Shown piece by piece: positions 49,868 through 60,590 of a stretch of DNA of 64,000 nt. Location of the stretch: assembly GCF_000373925.1 (NCBI RefSeq), contig NZ_KB892758.1:19830-83829 (forward strand), read 5' to 3'. This stretch comes from Actinopolymorpha alba DSM 45243 (GTDB taxonomy: Bacteria; Actinomycetota; Actinomycetes; Propionibacteriales; Actinopolymorphaceae). The translations under genes were made by a program, and so were the position numbers. The notes under the pieces were generated by a model that was not told where the DNA came from, searched no databases, and was given only the letters and a program-made list of their open reading frames with translations. Within the stretch, counting starts at the first letter, position 1, and the number at the start of each line of letters is the position of its first letter.

Positions 49868-50950
49868 TCAGCCGCGGTCGGCGTCGCTCACCGCGTCCGT
49901 GAGATAGGTGTCGATCTCCTGCTCCACCGGGCCCACCAGATCTGGACGCGTCGTAGCGCCGACGATCAGCTCCGACGCGGTGGGGAACGCGCCGCCGGAC
50001 TCGGTCGAGCCGCCGATGAGACGGATGAGGTGGTCGGCGGCGCTGCTGCCGAGCTGGGGGAGTCTGCGGTCGATCGTGGTGAGGAACCGGTCACCACGCC
50101 CCGGAACCTTGGCGTAGTTGTCGACACCGATGAGTGCGATGTCGTCGGGGATGCGGACTCCACCCCCTCGGAGCGTGGCGTACAGGCCGACCGCGATGTC
50201 GTCGGAGGCGGCGAAGATCGCGTCCACCTGGGTGCCGGAGCCGAGAATGATGCGCGCCGCTTCCGAACCCCAGGTGCGCTTCCAGTCACCGTAGAGCGGG
50301 CCGCTGAATACGAGCGGAAGGCCGGCGTCGGCCAGGGTGGTCGCGAACCCCTCGTGCCGGTCGATCGTGCTGCGCAAGGATCGACCGGCCGCCACGTGCG
50401 CGATCCGGGTGCGGCCCAGTTCGATCAGGTGCCGCGCCGCCATCTGGCCGATGGCCACGTTGTCGACGGTGTAACTGACGACCCGCGGATCGCGGTAGGA
50501 GGTGTACGTGTAGACGGTCGGGACGTCGAAGTCCGCCGGAACGGGCGGATAGTCGATGTCGGGGCCCTCGCCGATCACGATGAGGCCGTCGACGCGCCGT
50601 GCCTGGAGTTTGCGGAGAGCCTCGGTGCGGGCCTTGGGATCGTTGCGCGCGTCGTACATGAGAGCCGCGAGGTCGGCCCGGCCGAGCGAGGACTGCGCGC
50701 CGATGATGACCGGCATGCTGAACGTGCTCGGCGCGTTCTCGGCCAGGACGCCAACGACCAGGCTGCGCCCGGTGACGAACGACTGGGCGAGTGGGTTGGG
50801 ACGGAAGTCGAGCCGGCGGGCGGTCTCGAGCACCCTCGCTCGGGTGGCCGCGGACGCCCGGCCGTCGCCCTTGAGAATCTTCGACACCGTCGAGACCGAC
50901 ACTCCAGCGGCCGCGGCGACGTCGGCGAGTCGGACGGCCTTGCGTGGCAC
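49868..50950 (-). CDS. LacI-family regulator, 360 aa
   Basis: GTG 50950 with GAGGAG 5 bases upstream. HTH: VRLADVAAAAGVSVSTVSKILKGDGRASAATRARVLETARRLDFRPNPLAQSFVTGRS. The ligand domain is complete, with VVGVLAENAPSTFSMPVIIGAQ, DGLIVIGEGPDIDYPP, RTRIAHVAAGRSLRSTIDRHEGF, DAIFAASDDIAVGLYATLRGGGVRIPDDIALIGVD. It is divergent from the large secreted glycosidase at 51191, which it presumably controls. It is not closely similar to the LacI protein at 36988. Confidence 0.93.
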   Translation of the reverse strand: MPRKAVRLADVAAAAGVSVSTVSKILKGDGRASAATRARVLETARRLDFRPNPLAQSFVTGRSLVVGVLAENAPSTFSMPVIIGAQSSLGRADLAALMYDARNDPKARTEALRKLQARRVDGLIVIGEGPDIDYPPVPADFDVPTVYTYTSYRDPRVVSYTVDNVAIGQMAARHLIELGRTRIAHVAAGRSLRSTIDRHEGFATTLADAGLPLVFSGPLYGDWKRTWGSEAARIILGSGTQVDAIFAASDDIAVGLYATLRGGGVRIPDDIALIGVDNYAKVPGRGDRFLTTIDRRLPQLGSSAADHLIRLIGGSTESGGAFPTASELIVGATTRPDLVGPVEQEIDTYLTDAVSDADRG

Positions 50951-50974
50951 TGCGCTCCTCGGATCCCGTCAGTT

Positions 50975-51010
50975 GGTCTGGCCGAGTCTACCCGAATTCC
51001 TTGCCAGACC
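50975..51010. promoter_or_regulatory. Inverted repeat in LacI/glycosidase divergent region
   Basis: GGTCTGGC (50975-50982) and GCCAGACC (51003-51010) are exact inverted 8-mers separated by 20 bases, just upstream of the LacI GTG. The wide spacing is unlike a single LacI palindrome, so this may be two half-sites or chance. Confidence 0.4.
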
Positions 51011-51190
51011 CTTGTCGACCCCATCCGGTTGGAATAACGTTCGACCACTTCGAGCCTGAGCCGTTTCATGCGATAAGTGCAGCAGAAATCCCTAGGTACC
51101 AAGAGATATCAGTTCACCGATCTGAATCGCGGCAGCAGTGGCTGGCCCAGATGGGAAATCGTTGTTCCACTCATCACGAGGAGACGGGAT

Positions 51191-54100
51191 ATGGCGCATC
51201 AACGTGCCCGGAGTCGGGCCGGACGACTGTTCCTGGTAGCCGCCTTACTGGCCGGACTCGGACTCCTGACCGGTCCGCAGGCCGTGCAGGCCGAGACGGT
51301 GCTCACGGTCGAGGGTGAGAGCCCGACGAGCAGCAACTTCATCCCCGGTCTCACGACCGACGCGCGGGCGACCGGTGGCGCGTTCTGGCGGCTCTTCACC
51401 CAGACCGAGGCGCCGGCCGGCGGCTACGTAGCGACCTACACGTTCGACATCCCCGCGGCCGGCCTGTACCAGCTGGACGCCGACACGACGCCGACCACGG
51501 TCGACTGGACCTCGCCGTACAAGATCAAGGTCAACGACAAGGAGCCGTTCCAGGCCAACGCCGTGAGCTACGGAACGGTGACGCCGGAGATCCAGCGCAA
51601 CCACCTGGCGACGCTGACGCTGCCGGCCGGCACCACGACGATCAGCTTCCTCGTCGACCAGCGCCGGATCAGCCCGACCACCGCCTACACGCTCTTCATC
51701 GACCAGATCCGGCTGACCCCGACCGCGCTCGCGGTGAAGGGCCTCGACGCCGAAGCACCGCTGAACGTCTTCCAGGCCTCGGAGGAGGTGAACCTCAACA
51801 TCATGTTCAACTCGGAGACCGTGGAGGACACCACGGTCACCTACATGGTCACCGACTACTGGAACACGACGGTGGCGCAGGGCTCGGCGGTGGCGCCGGC
51901 CGGCACGTCGGCGGCGCCGGTGTCCTTGGGCCAGCTGCCGAAGGGGCACTACCGTCTTGCCGCCAGGTTGGGCGACGACGCGCCGGTGCCGGGGGAGTTC
52001 GCGGTCGTGACGGATCTGGCCGACCGTCCGCAACTCGCGGATTCGCCGTTCGCGGTCGACGTCGCCGCGGCCTGGCTGACTCCGCCCGAGTTGTACGACG
52101 AGCTGGCCCGCGGCCTCAGACTCGCCGGATTCAGCTGGATCCGGGAGCGGGCACGGTGGAACGACACGGTGAACCCGGCGCCCGGCGTCTTCGACTTCTC
52201 CTCCGAGAGCAGGGGGAAATCCTTTCTCGCCAAGGCTCACGAGCAGAGGTTGAAGGTGCTCAACGTCTTCCACTCCTCGCCGACCTGGACCCGGGATGCC
52301 GACGACGCGCTCCCCACCGACCTGATGGCCGCGTACGAGTTCGCCAAGGTGTCGGCCGACCACTACGGCGACAAGGTGACCGCCTGGGAGATCTGGAACG
52401 AGAGCGACCACATCGGGTTCAGTCCGGCGCACGAGGCGGCGGACCAGTATGCGGCGTTCCTCAAGGCGATGTCGATCGGCTACCTCGACTCCGCGCGGAA
52501 GCCACTGCTCTCCAATGTGGGTCATGCCTTCCCGCGCGGAACCTATGCCGATCTGGCCGCCGCCAACCAAGTCCTCGACTACGTGGACATCCACAGTTGG
52601 CACCGCTACGCCGCGCCTGACGACTCGCGGCCGATCACCCCGGTCGCCCCCGGTACGGAGGGCCACGTCTCGCTGGTGGACGAGTACGGCAGCACGGCCA
52701 CCCGGCGCTGGATGACCGAAAGCGGGATGCCGTTGCAGTCGTCACCGCCGCAGCTCCTGACGCCATTCCAACAGCAGCAGCAGGCGCGCTACTTCACGAC
52801 CGCGACCCTGCTCAACCTCGCGAAGGGCGCCGACAAGCACTTCGGGTTCGTGGTGCCGCCGTACAACGAGTCGACCAACTACTTCGGTCTGCTCACCCGT
52901 TCGTACACGCCGAATGTGGCGTACACGTCGGAGGCGGCGATGACGGCGGCGCTGGGTGCGGGTGACTACGCGGGTCCGGTGCCGGGACTGCCGGCCGGCG
53001 TGACCGGGCTGGCGTTCAACGACGGCGACGACCAGGTGATCGCGCTGTGGTCGGAGCAGGAGACGCCGGTGCGCCTCACCCTCGGCGTGCCGAGCGTGAC
53101 GCGCACCGACATCGTGGGCGAGACCAGCGAGCTCGCCAGCGGCACCGGCACCTACGCGCTGACCTCGGGTCCTGACCTGGTCTATCTGCGCCTGCCCGAC
53201 CGCAAGGTCGTGACGACCGCGCCGACGGTGCGACGTACGGAATCAGTGAACTCCGCAGTGGAATTGACGCCGGCGGAGCGGGTGGTCGTGGCGCAGCGGT
53301 ACCCGGCCGCGACGGCGGCCGACGCCAAAGCGTCGGGGTATCTGCTGCCGCTCGACGCACCGACTACGGTGCCGGTGGATCTGTACAACTTCAACGCCAC
53401 CGCGATGACGGGCACGGTCTCGGCGGTCGCGACCGGCGGCTGGCTGACGAGGGTCGCGGCGCAGCAGGTGATGATTCCCGCGATGTCGAAGGTGACGGTG
53501 GACGTCATGGTGTCCGCGGGGCCCGACACGGTGCTGGGCGCGCCGTCGAGGGTGACCGTGGACGCGGTGTTCGGCGGGGCACACACATCGGTGTCGCAGG
53601 CGATGATCCGGTCCACGCAGACGGCGCTCAGCGCGCGGCATGTGCTGACGGCTGACGGCAAGCATGCGGTCCGGGCGACGTATGTGAACGAGACCGACAG
53701 CCAGCGGCAGCTCACCGGCGCGTCGGCGGTGTTCGACGGCGCGGTGAAGGCCTCGACCATGCAGAAGAAGGTCGTTCAGCCTGGGGAATCGGCGTCGTTG
53801 GACGTGGTGGTGCCGAAGAAGGCGGCCAGCGTGGGAAAGCACAGCTATCAGGTGCGGCTGAGCTTCGCCGACGGGACGGCACGCCCGATCGGGGGGTCGC
53901 TGATCATCCCCGACCCGGCCGCGCTCGTGACGGCGGGTGAGGTCGCCGCGATCGATCCGGCCAGGCCGACGATCACCTTCCCCGAGGACGCCGATCTCGG
54001 TGGCAAGGTGTGGTTGGCATGGTCGGCTGAGGCACTGGTGCTCAGGGCCGACCTCACCGACGACGTGCACGTCCAGCCGTACACGGGTACCGGTATCTGG

Positions 54101-54475
54101 CAGGCCGACAGCATCCAGCTGGCGGTCGCGCCCGGCCTACCCGGCGAAACCACCGCCGCCGGTGCGGAGTACGGGCTGGCGGCGACCAGGTCGGGGAGCG
54201 AAGTGTTCCGCTGGCGTTCGATGAACGGGCAGACCGGTGCCACCGCTGCCCAGGCGAGCGTCAGTCGCGACGAGGATGCCAAGGTGACACATTACGAGCT
54301 GCGCATCCCTTGGTCGGAGCTCACCCCCGCGAGCCCTGACCAGCGGCTGCTCAGCGTCTCCGTCCTGCTCAACGACGACGACGGGGCCGGCCGCCGGTTC
54401 CTCGAATGGGGCAGCGGCATCGCCGGGACCAAGGACTCCTCGACGTTCAAACCCGTCCAGCTCGGGTCGCGCTGA
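51191..54475 (+). CDS. Secreted GH-A-clan glycosidase with carbohydrate-binding modules, 1094 aa
   Basis: ATG 51191 with GAGGAG 8 bases upstream; an in-frame extension to 51077 is unlikely. Signal peptide (GRLFLVAALLAGLGLLTG, cleavage near VQA). Residues about 35-190 form a beta-sandwich typical of CBM6/35-like modules. The (beta/alpha)8-type catalytic part has acid/base E404 in TAWEIWNESDHIGF and candidate nucleophile E510 in RRWMTESGM, as in GH39/GH5-like clan A enzymes. The C-terminal about 180 residues (KVWLAWSAEALVLRADLTDD ... THYELRIPWSELTP) match CBM9-like domains. It should cleave an extracellular polysaccharide and is probably controlled by the divergent LacI protein. Confidence 0.87.
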   Translation: MAHQRARSRAGRLFLVAALLAGLGLLTGPQAVQAETVLTVEGESPTSSNFIPGLTTDARATGGAFWRLFTQTEAPAGGYVATYTFDIPAAGLYQLDADTTPTTVDWTSPYKIKVNDKEPFQANAVSYGTVTPEIQRNHLATLTLPAGTTTISFLVDQRRISPTTAYTLFIDQIRLTPTALAVKGLDAEAPLNVFQASEEVNLNIMFNSETVEDTTVTYMVTDYWNTTVAQGSAVAPAGTSAAPVSLGQLPKGHYRLAARLGDDAPVPGEFAVVTDLADRPQLADSPFAVDVAAAWLTPPELYDELARGLRLAGFSWIRERARWNDTVNPAPGVFDFSSESRGKSFLAKAHEQRLKVLNVFHSSPTWTRDADDALPTDLMAAYEFAKVSADHYGDKVTAWEIWNESDHIGFSPAHEAADQYAAFLKAMSIGYLDSARKPLLSNVGHAFPRGTYADLAAANQVLDYVDIHSWHRYAAPDDSRPITPVAPGTEGHVSLVDEYGSTATRRWMTESGMPLQSSPPQLLTPFQQQQQARYFTTATLLNLAKGADKHFGFVVPPYNESTNYFGLLTRSYTPNVAYTSEAAMTAALGAGDYAGPVPGLPAGVTGLAFNDGDDQVIALWSEQETPVRLTLGVPSVTRTDIVGETSELASGTGTYALTSGPDLVYLRLPDRKVVTTAPTVRRTESVNSAVELTPAERVVVAQRYPAATAADAKASGYLLPLDAPTTVPVDLYNFNATAMTGTVSAVATGGWLTRVAAQQVMIPAMSKVTVDVMVSAGPDTVLGAPSRVTVDAVFGGAHTSVSQAMIRSTQTALSARHVLTADGKHAVRATYVNETDSQRQLTGASAVFDGAVKASTMQKKVVQPGESASLDVVVPKKAASVGKHSYQVRLSFADGTARPIGGSLIIPDPAALVTAGEVAAIDPARPTITFPEDADLGGKVWLAWSAEALVLRADLTDDVHVQPYTGTGIWQADSIQLAVAPGLPGETTAAGAEYGLAATRSGSEVFRWRSMNGQTGATAAQASVSRDEDAKVTHYELRIPWSELTPASPDQRLLSVSVLLNDDDGAGRRFLEWGSGIAGTKDSSTFKPVQLGSR

Positions 54476-54508
54476 CGGCTGACGTCGACGGCGAAGAAGC
54501 GGCCGGGC

Positions 54509-54534
54509 GGCGGCGCGGATGATTCCGCGCCGCC
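54509..54534. terminator. GC-rich terminator hairpin after the glycosidase
   Basis: GGCGGCGCGGA-TGAT-TCCGCGCCGCC is a perfect 11-bp stem with a 4-base loop, 33 bases after the glycosidase stop. The minus-strand GntR fragment ends about 20 bases beyond, so it may serve both directions. Confidence 0.8.
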
Positions 54535-54556
54535 CCCGGCGTTTCCCCGACCGACC

Positions 54557-54745
54557 CTAGGACCCGTTGCCGGCGGTGAGCACAGCGTGTGTCCTCGCCC
54601 AGGAGCCCTGGATGTGGAGACGCATCGCGGTCGCGGCGCGCTCACTATTGTTCGCACAAAGCGCCTCGTAGACGGCTTTGTGTTCAATCAGCGCGAACGG
54701 GATGGTGACCTCGACCAGCCGTTCGTTGGTGAGCTGGGCGCGCCG
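54557..54745 (-). pseudogene. C-terminal fragment of an FCD-type GntR regulator
   Basis: The minus-strand frame reads LTNERLVEVTIPFALIEHKA then VYEALCANNSERAATAMRLHIQGSW. This is the final helices of an FCD domain (usual EHRAILDAIRAGDAEAAxxAMRxHL). The DNA-binding domain and most of the FCD domain are missing. It ends just after the terminator hairpin of the neighbouring gene. Confidence 0.65.
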
Positions 54746-55843
54746 ACGCTCGTGCCCGCGGCAAGCGACACCCACACGCGATCCGGATCCTGGCCCGAGC
54801 CTGGATCCGCGTGATATGGCAATGCTGGAAGACCAACACCCCTTACGATCCGGACCGGGATCAACAACGCGAACCCGCAGCCTAGGGATCCACGAAACCT
54901 CTCTTCGGGCCCCATCCTCGACTGCTGCAGTCAAAGCCATCGTCGGGCGTTTCGTGTTGACCATCCTGCGCCGGTGGAGGCGCTGTCGGCTCACGTGGCT
55001 GAGGATGCGCGCTGCGCGTGTCGACGACTCCGCGATCCCACGCGAACTCCGCGACCGACTCGCCGAGCGCCTTGCCGCCGACCTGCGCCGCTTCGAGCAT
55101 CTCCTCGGCCACCAGGTACCCAGTCACTGGAGATGGTCAACTTCAGTGTCCGCTTAACCCCGCAGTCGGCCGGATCAAGCAGGTCATCGGATGGCGTCCG
55201 GTGGTCACTGGCGCAGGAAGCCGCGCGGCGGGTAGCCCAGCCGCCGGCGAGCGGGCCGGCTTGCGACGATCAGGGCTATGCGCAACGAGTTGTGGAATGG
55301 CGAGTAGGCGGCCACGGGCACGAAGATTGCTTTCCAGCCCTCGGAGAAAGTGAGCAGGCCACGGACCGTCGAAAGGACGTCCTGGCGCCGGCCGTAGGGT
55401 GGCAGCTCGGCTGGGCAACGACTTCGCTGTTTCGGTTCGAAATCGTTCGTACTCGGGCTGTTCCATCGGCACGACCAGAATGAGTTGCTCGATCGCCGGA
55501 CAGCTCGTCGTTCTGCCCGAACGTCCTGAGATGCAGTCAATAGCCCAGTCCGCGGAGGCTGCCGGGATCCTGGACGACCTGAGCGAGATACCTGCGCGCT
55601 CGGGCGAACCGGATGTTGCCCTCACGGATCAGCCGCGCGCCGGACGGAGAGATTCCCCCGCACCGGCACTGATGACCAAGGTCGTCGCCTGGAGAACCGC
55701 CATCGCGCCGCTTCCCTGGTCACCGTCGCGATGCAATGACTCCGAACGACTCCGAGGTTAGTACGGCAGCCGCGGGCCTGACATCCCGAGGTGCTGTGTC
55801 GTCGTACTAGTGAGAAGCCAAGATTCCACACCGAAAGGAAGGG
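54746..55843. other. About 1.1 kb of decayed DNA
   Basis: There is no intact gene. The recognisable content is the sulfotransferase-like fragment at 55008-55157. Minus-strand stretches such as GARLIREGNIRFARARRYLA (stop near 55540) and EQLILVVPMEQPEYERF look like pieces of once-real genes but are interrupted and unassigned. Open frames on both strands are short. Confidence 0.5.
55008..55157 (+). pseudogene. Possible sulfotransferase C-terminal fragment
   Basis: RVDDSAIPRELRDRLAERLA then ADLRRFEHLLGHQVPSHW resembles the C-terminal helix of bacterial sulfotransferases, where P-x-x-x-xL-x-x-x-x-x-x-F-x-x-D-x-x-x-LE-x-LLG-x-x-x-x-W is common. No PAPS-binding region survives. Low confidence because the match is short. 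Confidence 0.4.
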
Positions 55844-56293
55844 ATGGCAGCGATGCCTACGCAACACGAGGAAGACGAAGCTAAGATTCGGCAGCAAATC
55901 GACAGGATAGTCGAAGGAATCCGAGCCAAGGATCTCGAGGGTCTGAAGCAGCTTTACGCAACGGACGTCGTGTCCTTCGACGTCGAGCCGCCGCTGCAGC
56001 ACGTAGGGATAGAGGCGAAATTGAAGAACTGGAGGAACGTGTTCACGTTCTTCCAGGATGTGACTTATGAGGTTCGCGACCTGACGCTCACCGTGGACGA
56101 AAATGTGGCATTCGGGCACTGCTTCGGCCGGCTCAGCGGCACGCTGAAGAACGGGACGGCGACGAGCGGCATGTGGGTCCGGGCCACTTTCTGCTTTCGG
56201 AACATCGACGGCAACTGGTTGATCGTGCACGACCAGGCTTCTGTGCCATTCGATATTCGGAGCGGCAAAGGAGTGACCGACCTCAAGCCCTGA
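55844..56293 (+). CDS. SnoaL/DUF4440-type NTF2-fold protein, 149 aa
   Basis: Start at 55844, or the in-frame ATG 55853, which is better spaced from AAAGGAAGG. Clear NTF2-like fold: EAKIRQQIDRIVEGIRAKDLEGLKQLYATDVVSFDVEPPLQHVG, FQDVTYEVRDLTLTVDENVAFGHCFGRLSGTLKNG and WVRATFCFRNIDGNWLIVHDQASVPFDI. The gene is less GC-rich than its surroundings, suggesting recent acquisition. Likely a small ligand-binding or isomerase-like protein. It is intact within otherwise decayed DNA. Confidence 0.86.
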   Translation: MAAMPTQHEEDEAKIRQQIDRIVEGIRAKDLEGLKQLYATDVVSFDVEPPLQHVGIEAKLKNWRNVFTFFQDVTYEVRDLTLTVDENVAFGHCFGRLSGTLKNGTATSGMWVRATFCFRNIDGNWLIVHDQASVPFDIRSGKGVTDLKP

Positions 56294-56756
56294 CGAGTCG
56301 CTGAAGTTCGGGACGTCCCCGGCAGAGCTGCCCGTTGAGCCACTCGCCTGGTTCGCAGGCCAGGGCGCGGCGGGTGCGCTGCCGGAAACGCTCCAGCTCG
56401 CGCTGACCGGGGCGTCACCGGCCGAGCCGGTCCAGTCAGATGCGGCTGGCGATCGTCGTCAACCAGGCGCTGGGGGAATCGACGGTAGGCGCAAAGGGTG
56501 GGCCGTACCACCAACCAGGCTATGGCTGCTCTCTCGTTTCGAGGTCCAGGTCGAGCGGCACCTGGTCTGGTGGTAGGTCCCGGATCCTCAGGAACCGTAC
56601 GGCGTGCCGCCACCTCTGTCCGCGATCCGTTGCAAGGTCGGCGCTGATTTCCACGACGACGGTCGGCTCTACCTGCACGTACCGGTTGGGTCCGCCCCGC
56701 CAATCGAGTGTCAGTTCCTTCGGCCACGGGTGCCTCTTCGGTTGCTCGGGCGAAAA
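56294..56756. other. 463-bp region with gene remnants
   Basis: Besides the DNA-ligase fragment listed separately, a minus-strand stretch near 56410-56475 reads DSPSAWLTTIASRI-stop-LDRLGR-stop. This resembles the linker of ECF sigma factors (SPRAWLTTIVTRLCLDRL), with a stop in place of Cys. The same frame continues to a TGA at 56283-56285 with an unassigned sequence containing RALACEPGEWLNGQLCRGRP. No intact gene. Confidence 0.4.
56520..56752 (-). pseudogene. C-terminal remnant of an ATP-dependent DNA ligase
   Basis: On the minus strand the frame EQPKRHPWPKELTLDWRGGP, NRYVQVEPTVVVEISADLA and GQRWRHAVRFLRIRDLPPDQ ends at TAG 56520. This matches the end of the OB-fold of actinobacterial ATP-dependent ligases (HPWPxxL, RVEPxLVVEVxxD, GRWRHPVRFxR). 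The adenylation domain is absent, and an in-frame TGA precedes it. It lies 5 bases from the stop of the monooxygenase gene. Confidence 0.7.
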
Positions 56757-58410
<1,654 letters not shown>

Positions 58411-59016
58411 GGGTCTCACCTCCTCGGGCGGTGTCACGGTCCACCGCAAGCTACAAGCCCTGCCATCACCCCGTCCAATCCTTTCCCAGCCACGTGATCA
58501 CGACTCCGAACGGGCCCGTGCGGTTGCAGGGCGAATCCGGCGTAGCGGCCCGGCTGGTCCCAGTCACGGTCGACGCTGTCGAGGCCGCAGACGATGAGCC
58601 TCGGACTCCCCAAACCCTGGGCGCGGTTTGCCTGACTTCACTTGATCCTGGACAGATCGGCCTCGGTTGATCCTTGACCCCGCCGACACGACGCTCACGG
58701 CCGGCATGTGCGGAAGCAGCGGGGGAGAGTAGGGACCCTGCGCAATTCCCGACCCGGGCGGATCAGCACGCAATCAGCCCTATTTACCGGAGTGCAGGTC
58801 ACACGCTTGCCAACGCGCAGCACTCGCACGTGCCGCCGCCTCTAGACGATCAACGTACTCTCGCCACCATTGTTCGTCCGCGCTCGCGGCGGGTGGTTGC
58901 GGGCAGGCGGCACGCAACCGGCCATGCGGACGAGGGTACGGGCCCCGACCTCCCGGACCAAGCCAAGCCTCCGGCCAAACCCTCCGCCCCTTGCTCGAGT
59001 GGTTCCTGTCCTGCCT
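58411..59016. other. About 600-bp intergenic region upstream of the leader ORF
   Basis: It must contain the promoter of the leader/monooxygenase unit. I find no canonical rifamycin-associated inverted repeat. A minus-strand stretch near 58450-58550 reads PDSPCNRTGPFGVVITWLGK, possibly the tail of a lost gene. Nothing else is convincing. Confidence 0.4.
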
Positions 59017-59982
59017 TCAGTCGCCGGTCAATGGCAGGGGACCGCGCTCGAGGACCTCGGCGAGACGCCGTGCTGTAGCGGTGAGAGCGGCCTGGTTTCG
59101 GGTCCACACGTTCCACCCCAGATGGGTGAAGCCGATATGCAGCTCATAGCAGTGGTGGCGGGCAGCGGCGTCGAGGAGGGCGCTGGGCTCGGCCAGCACG
59201 CTCGGGTCCCGCAGCAGCCCGGACAGCGGGTCGGCAGCGGCGATCCCGGGGTGGAACGGCGCCCAGAAGCTGCACCAGGCGGCATCGAAGAGGAAGTCGC
59301 CCCGCACCGAACACTTCCAAGACAGCACCGCTTCGACCCGGTTGGCGTCCTGACTCACCAGCACGTTGCCGTGCAGCAGATCGCCGTGTACCAGGTCACG
59401 ACGCTCCGGGCAGGCATCGACCAGGGCCGACACCCGCTCGGTGACCGCCGCGGCTAGCGCGGCCAGCTCCCGGTCGCCAGCCAGGGCGGTACTCCATCCG
59501 TGTACCAGTTTCGCAGGATCGTCGACCAGGCCAGCGAGGAGGAACTGCCGCCAGCTCCCGGCGGACCCGCCTGCCTGGTGCCAGACCACCGGGGAACCTG
59601 GACACTGCGGCACACGGTAAAGAGCGACGAGCAGGCGGGTGAGGGTGGGGGCGAGCGCATCGGCCAGCTCCACCGGGGTGTCCTCCAGGAACCGCCCGTG
59701 GTGACGCACCGAGATGGCATAGGCCCGTCCGGACGGGGTAGTGCCCACCTCCCGGACTTCCGGCACGGGCAGATCTGGGCCGCCGAAGGCCATAGCCATC
59801 CGGTCAGCCTCATACCAGGCCGCCTCCTGACCGAAGCGGACTACCAGCTCCTCGCCGCCCGCCCGGTAGGCCCACGCCGATGACCACGCTCCGCCCGAAA
59901 GTGCCTCCACGGCCACTGCAGCACCAGGCCGTCCGGCCAGGAACGCCACGACCTCCTCCTGGCTCAGTTCCTCGACGCCCAT
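59017..59982 (-). CDS. Aminoglycoside-phosphotransferase-family kinase, 321 aa
   Basis: ATG 59982 (a GTG lies 3 bases earlier). Kinase-like features: ALSGGAWSSAWAYRAGGEELVVRFG in the N-lobe, catalytic loop LVHGDLLHGNVLVSQDANRVEAVLSWKCSVRGDFLFDAAWCSFW with the expected Asp, Asn and second Asp, and a helical C-terminus. The wording resembles hygromycin-B-type phosphotransferases, but the substrate is uncertain. Together with the neighbouring rifampicin-monooxygenase homolog it makes this a resistance-rich stretch. Confidence 0.87.
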   Translation of the reverse strand: MGVEELSQEEVVAFLAGRPGAAVAVEALSGGAWSSAWAYRAGGEELVVRFGQEAAWYEADRMAMAFGGPDLPVPEVREVGTTPSGRAYAISVRHHGRFLEDTPVELADALAPTLTRLLVALYRVPQCPGSPVVWHQAGGSAGSWRQFLLAGLVDDPAKLVHGWSTALAGDRELAALAAAVTERVSALVDACPERRDLVHGDLLHGNVLVSQDANRVEAVLSWKCSVRGDFLFDAAWCSFWAPFHPGIAAADPLSGLLRDPSVLAEPSALLDAAARHHCYELHIGFTHLGWNVWTRNQAALTATARRLAEVLERGPLPLTGD

Positions 59983-60140
59983 CACGCCATTATCTGCCCA
60001 TATCAGCCGGCGCCTCGACCTCAGGTCGCCCCAAAGGATGCACCGGAGAGATGGCGCAGGTCATTGACGCCAACGACGACGCTAACGGCCCCAGCCAATG
60101 CCGGCCGCGACACCCAGCACCAAGATCACGATGAGCGACG

Positions 60141-60590
60141 TTGACCGAGACGATCGTGACCGAGGTGATGGCCGAGCTGGCTGAGCTCGAGGACCCGAAG
60201 ATGCGCGAGGTGAACGAGAGACACGGTGACGATCACGGTGTGAACCTCAGCAAGCTGCGCGCGCTCGCGAAGCGGCTGAAGACGCAGCAGGAACTCGCGT
60301 GCCAGCTCTGGGAGACGGGTGACACCGCGGCGAGACTGGTGGCGATCCTGATCTGCCGCCCGAAGGCGTTTGAGCGTGACGAGTTGGACGTCATGTTGCG
60401 CAAGGAGAACCGGCGTTGCCCCCTGCACCCCGAGCCCTCGTTCCGAGAGAGACACCGCAAAGTGTCGACCTGCCGAACGTCGCGTGTTGCGGCCTTCGGC
60501 GCCCGTGTGGCGGGTCGGCAGGGCCGGGGATCTGCAGCCGGTCACGTAGCTGTACGACGATCTGGCCGTGGCCTAGTGTCGCATAATTGA
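60141..60590 (+). pseudogene. Truncated AlkD-like DNA alkylation repair gene
   Basis: The first about 85 codons from TTG 60141 (VMAELAELEDPKMREVNERHGDDHGVNLSKLRALAKRLKTQQELACQLWETGDTAARLVAILICRPKAFERDELDVML) match the start of HEAT-repeat DNA alkylation repair proteins of about 230 aa. After about 60410 the frame continues with unrelated, basic sequence and ends beside the IS630 left end. The C-terminal repeats are missing, so it is truncated, probably by an event linked to the IS insertion. Confidence 0.7.

Noticed and set aside
50975..51010. GGTCTGGC/GCCAGACC inverted repeat as a firm LacI operator
   Set aside because: A 20-base spacer is too wide for a normal LacI palindrome. Kept only as a low-confidence site.
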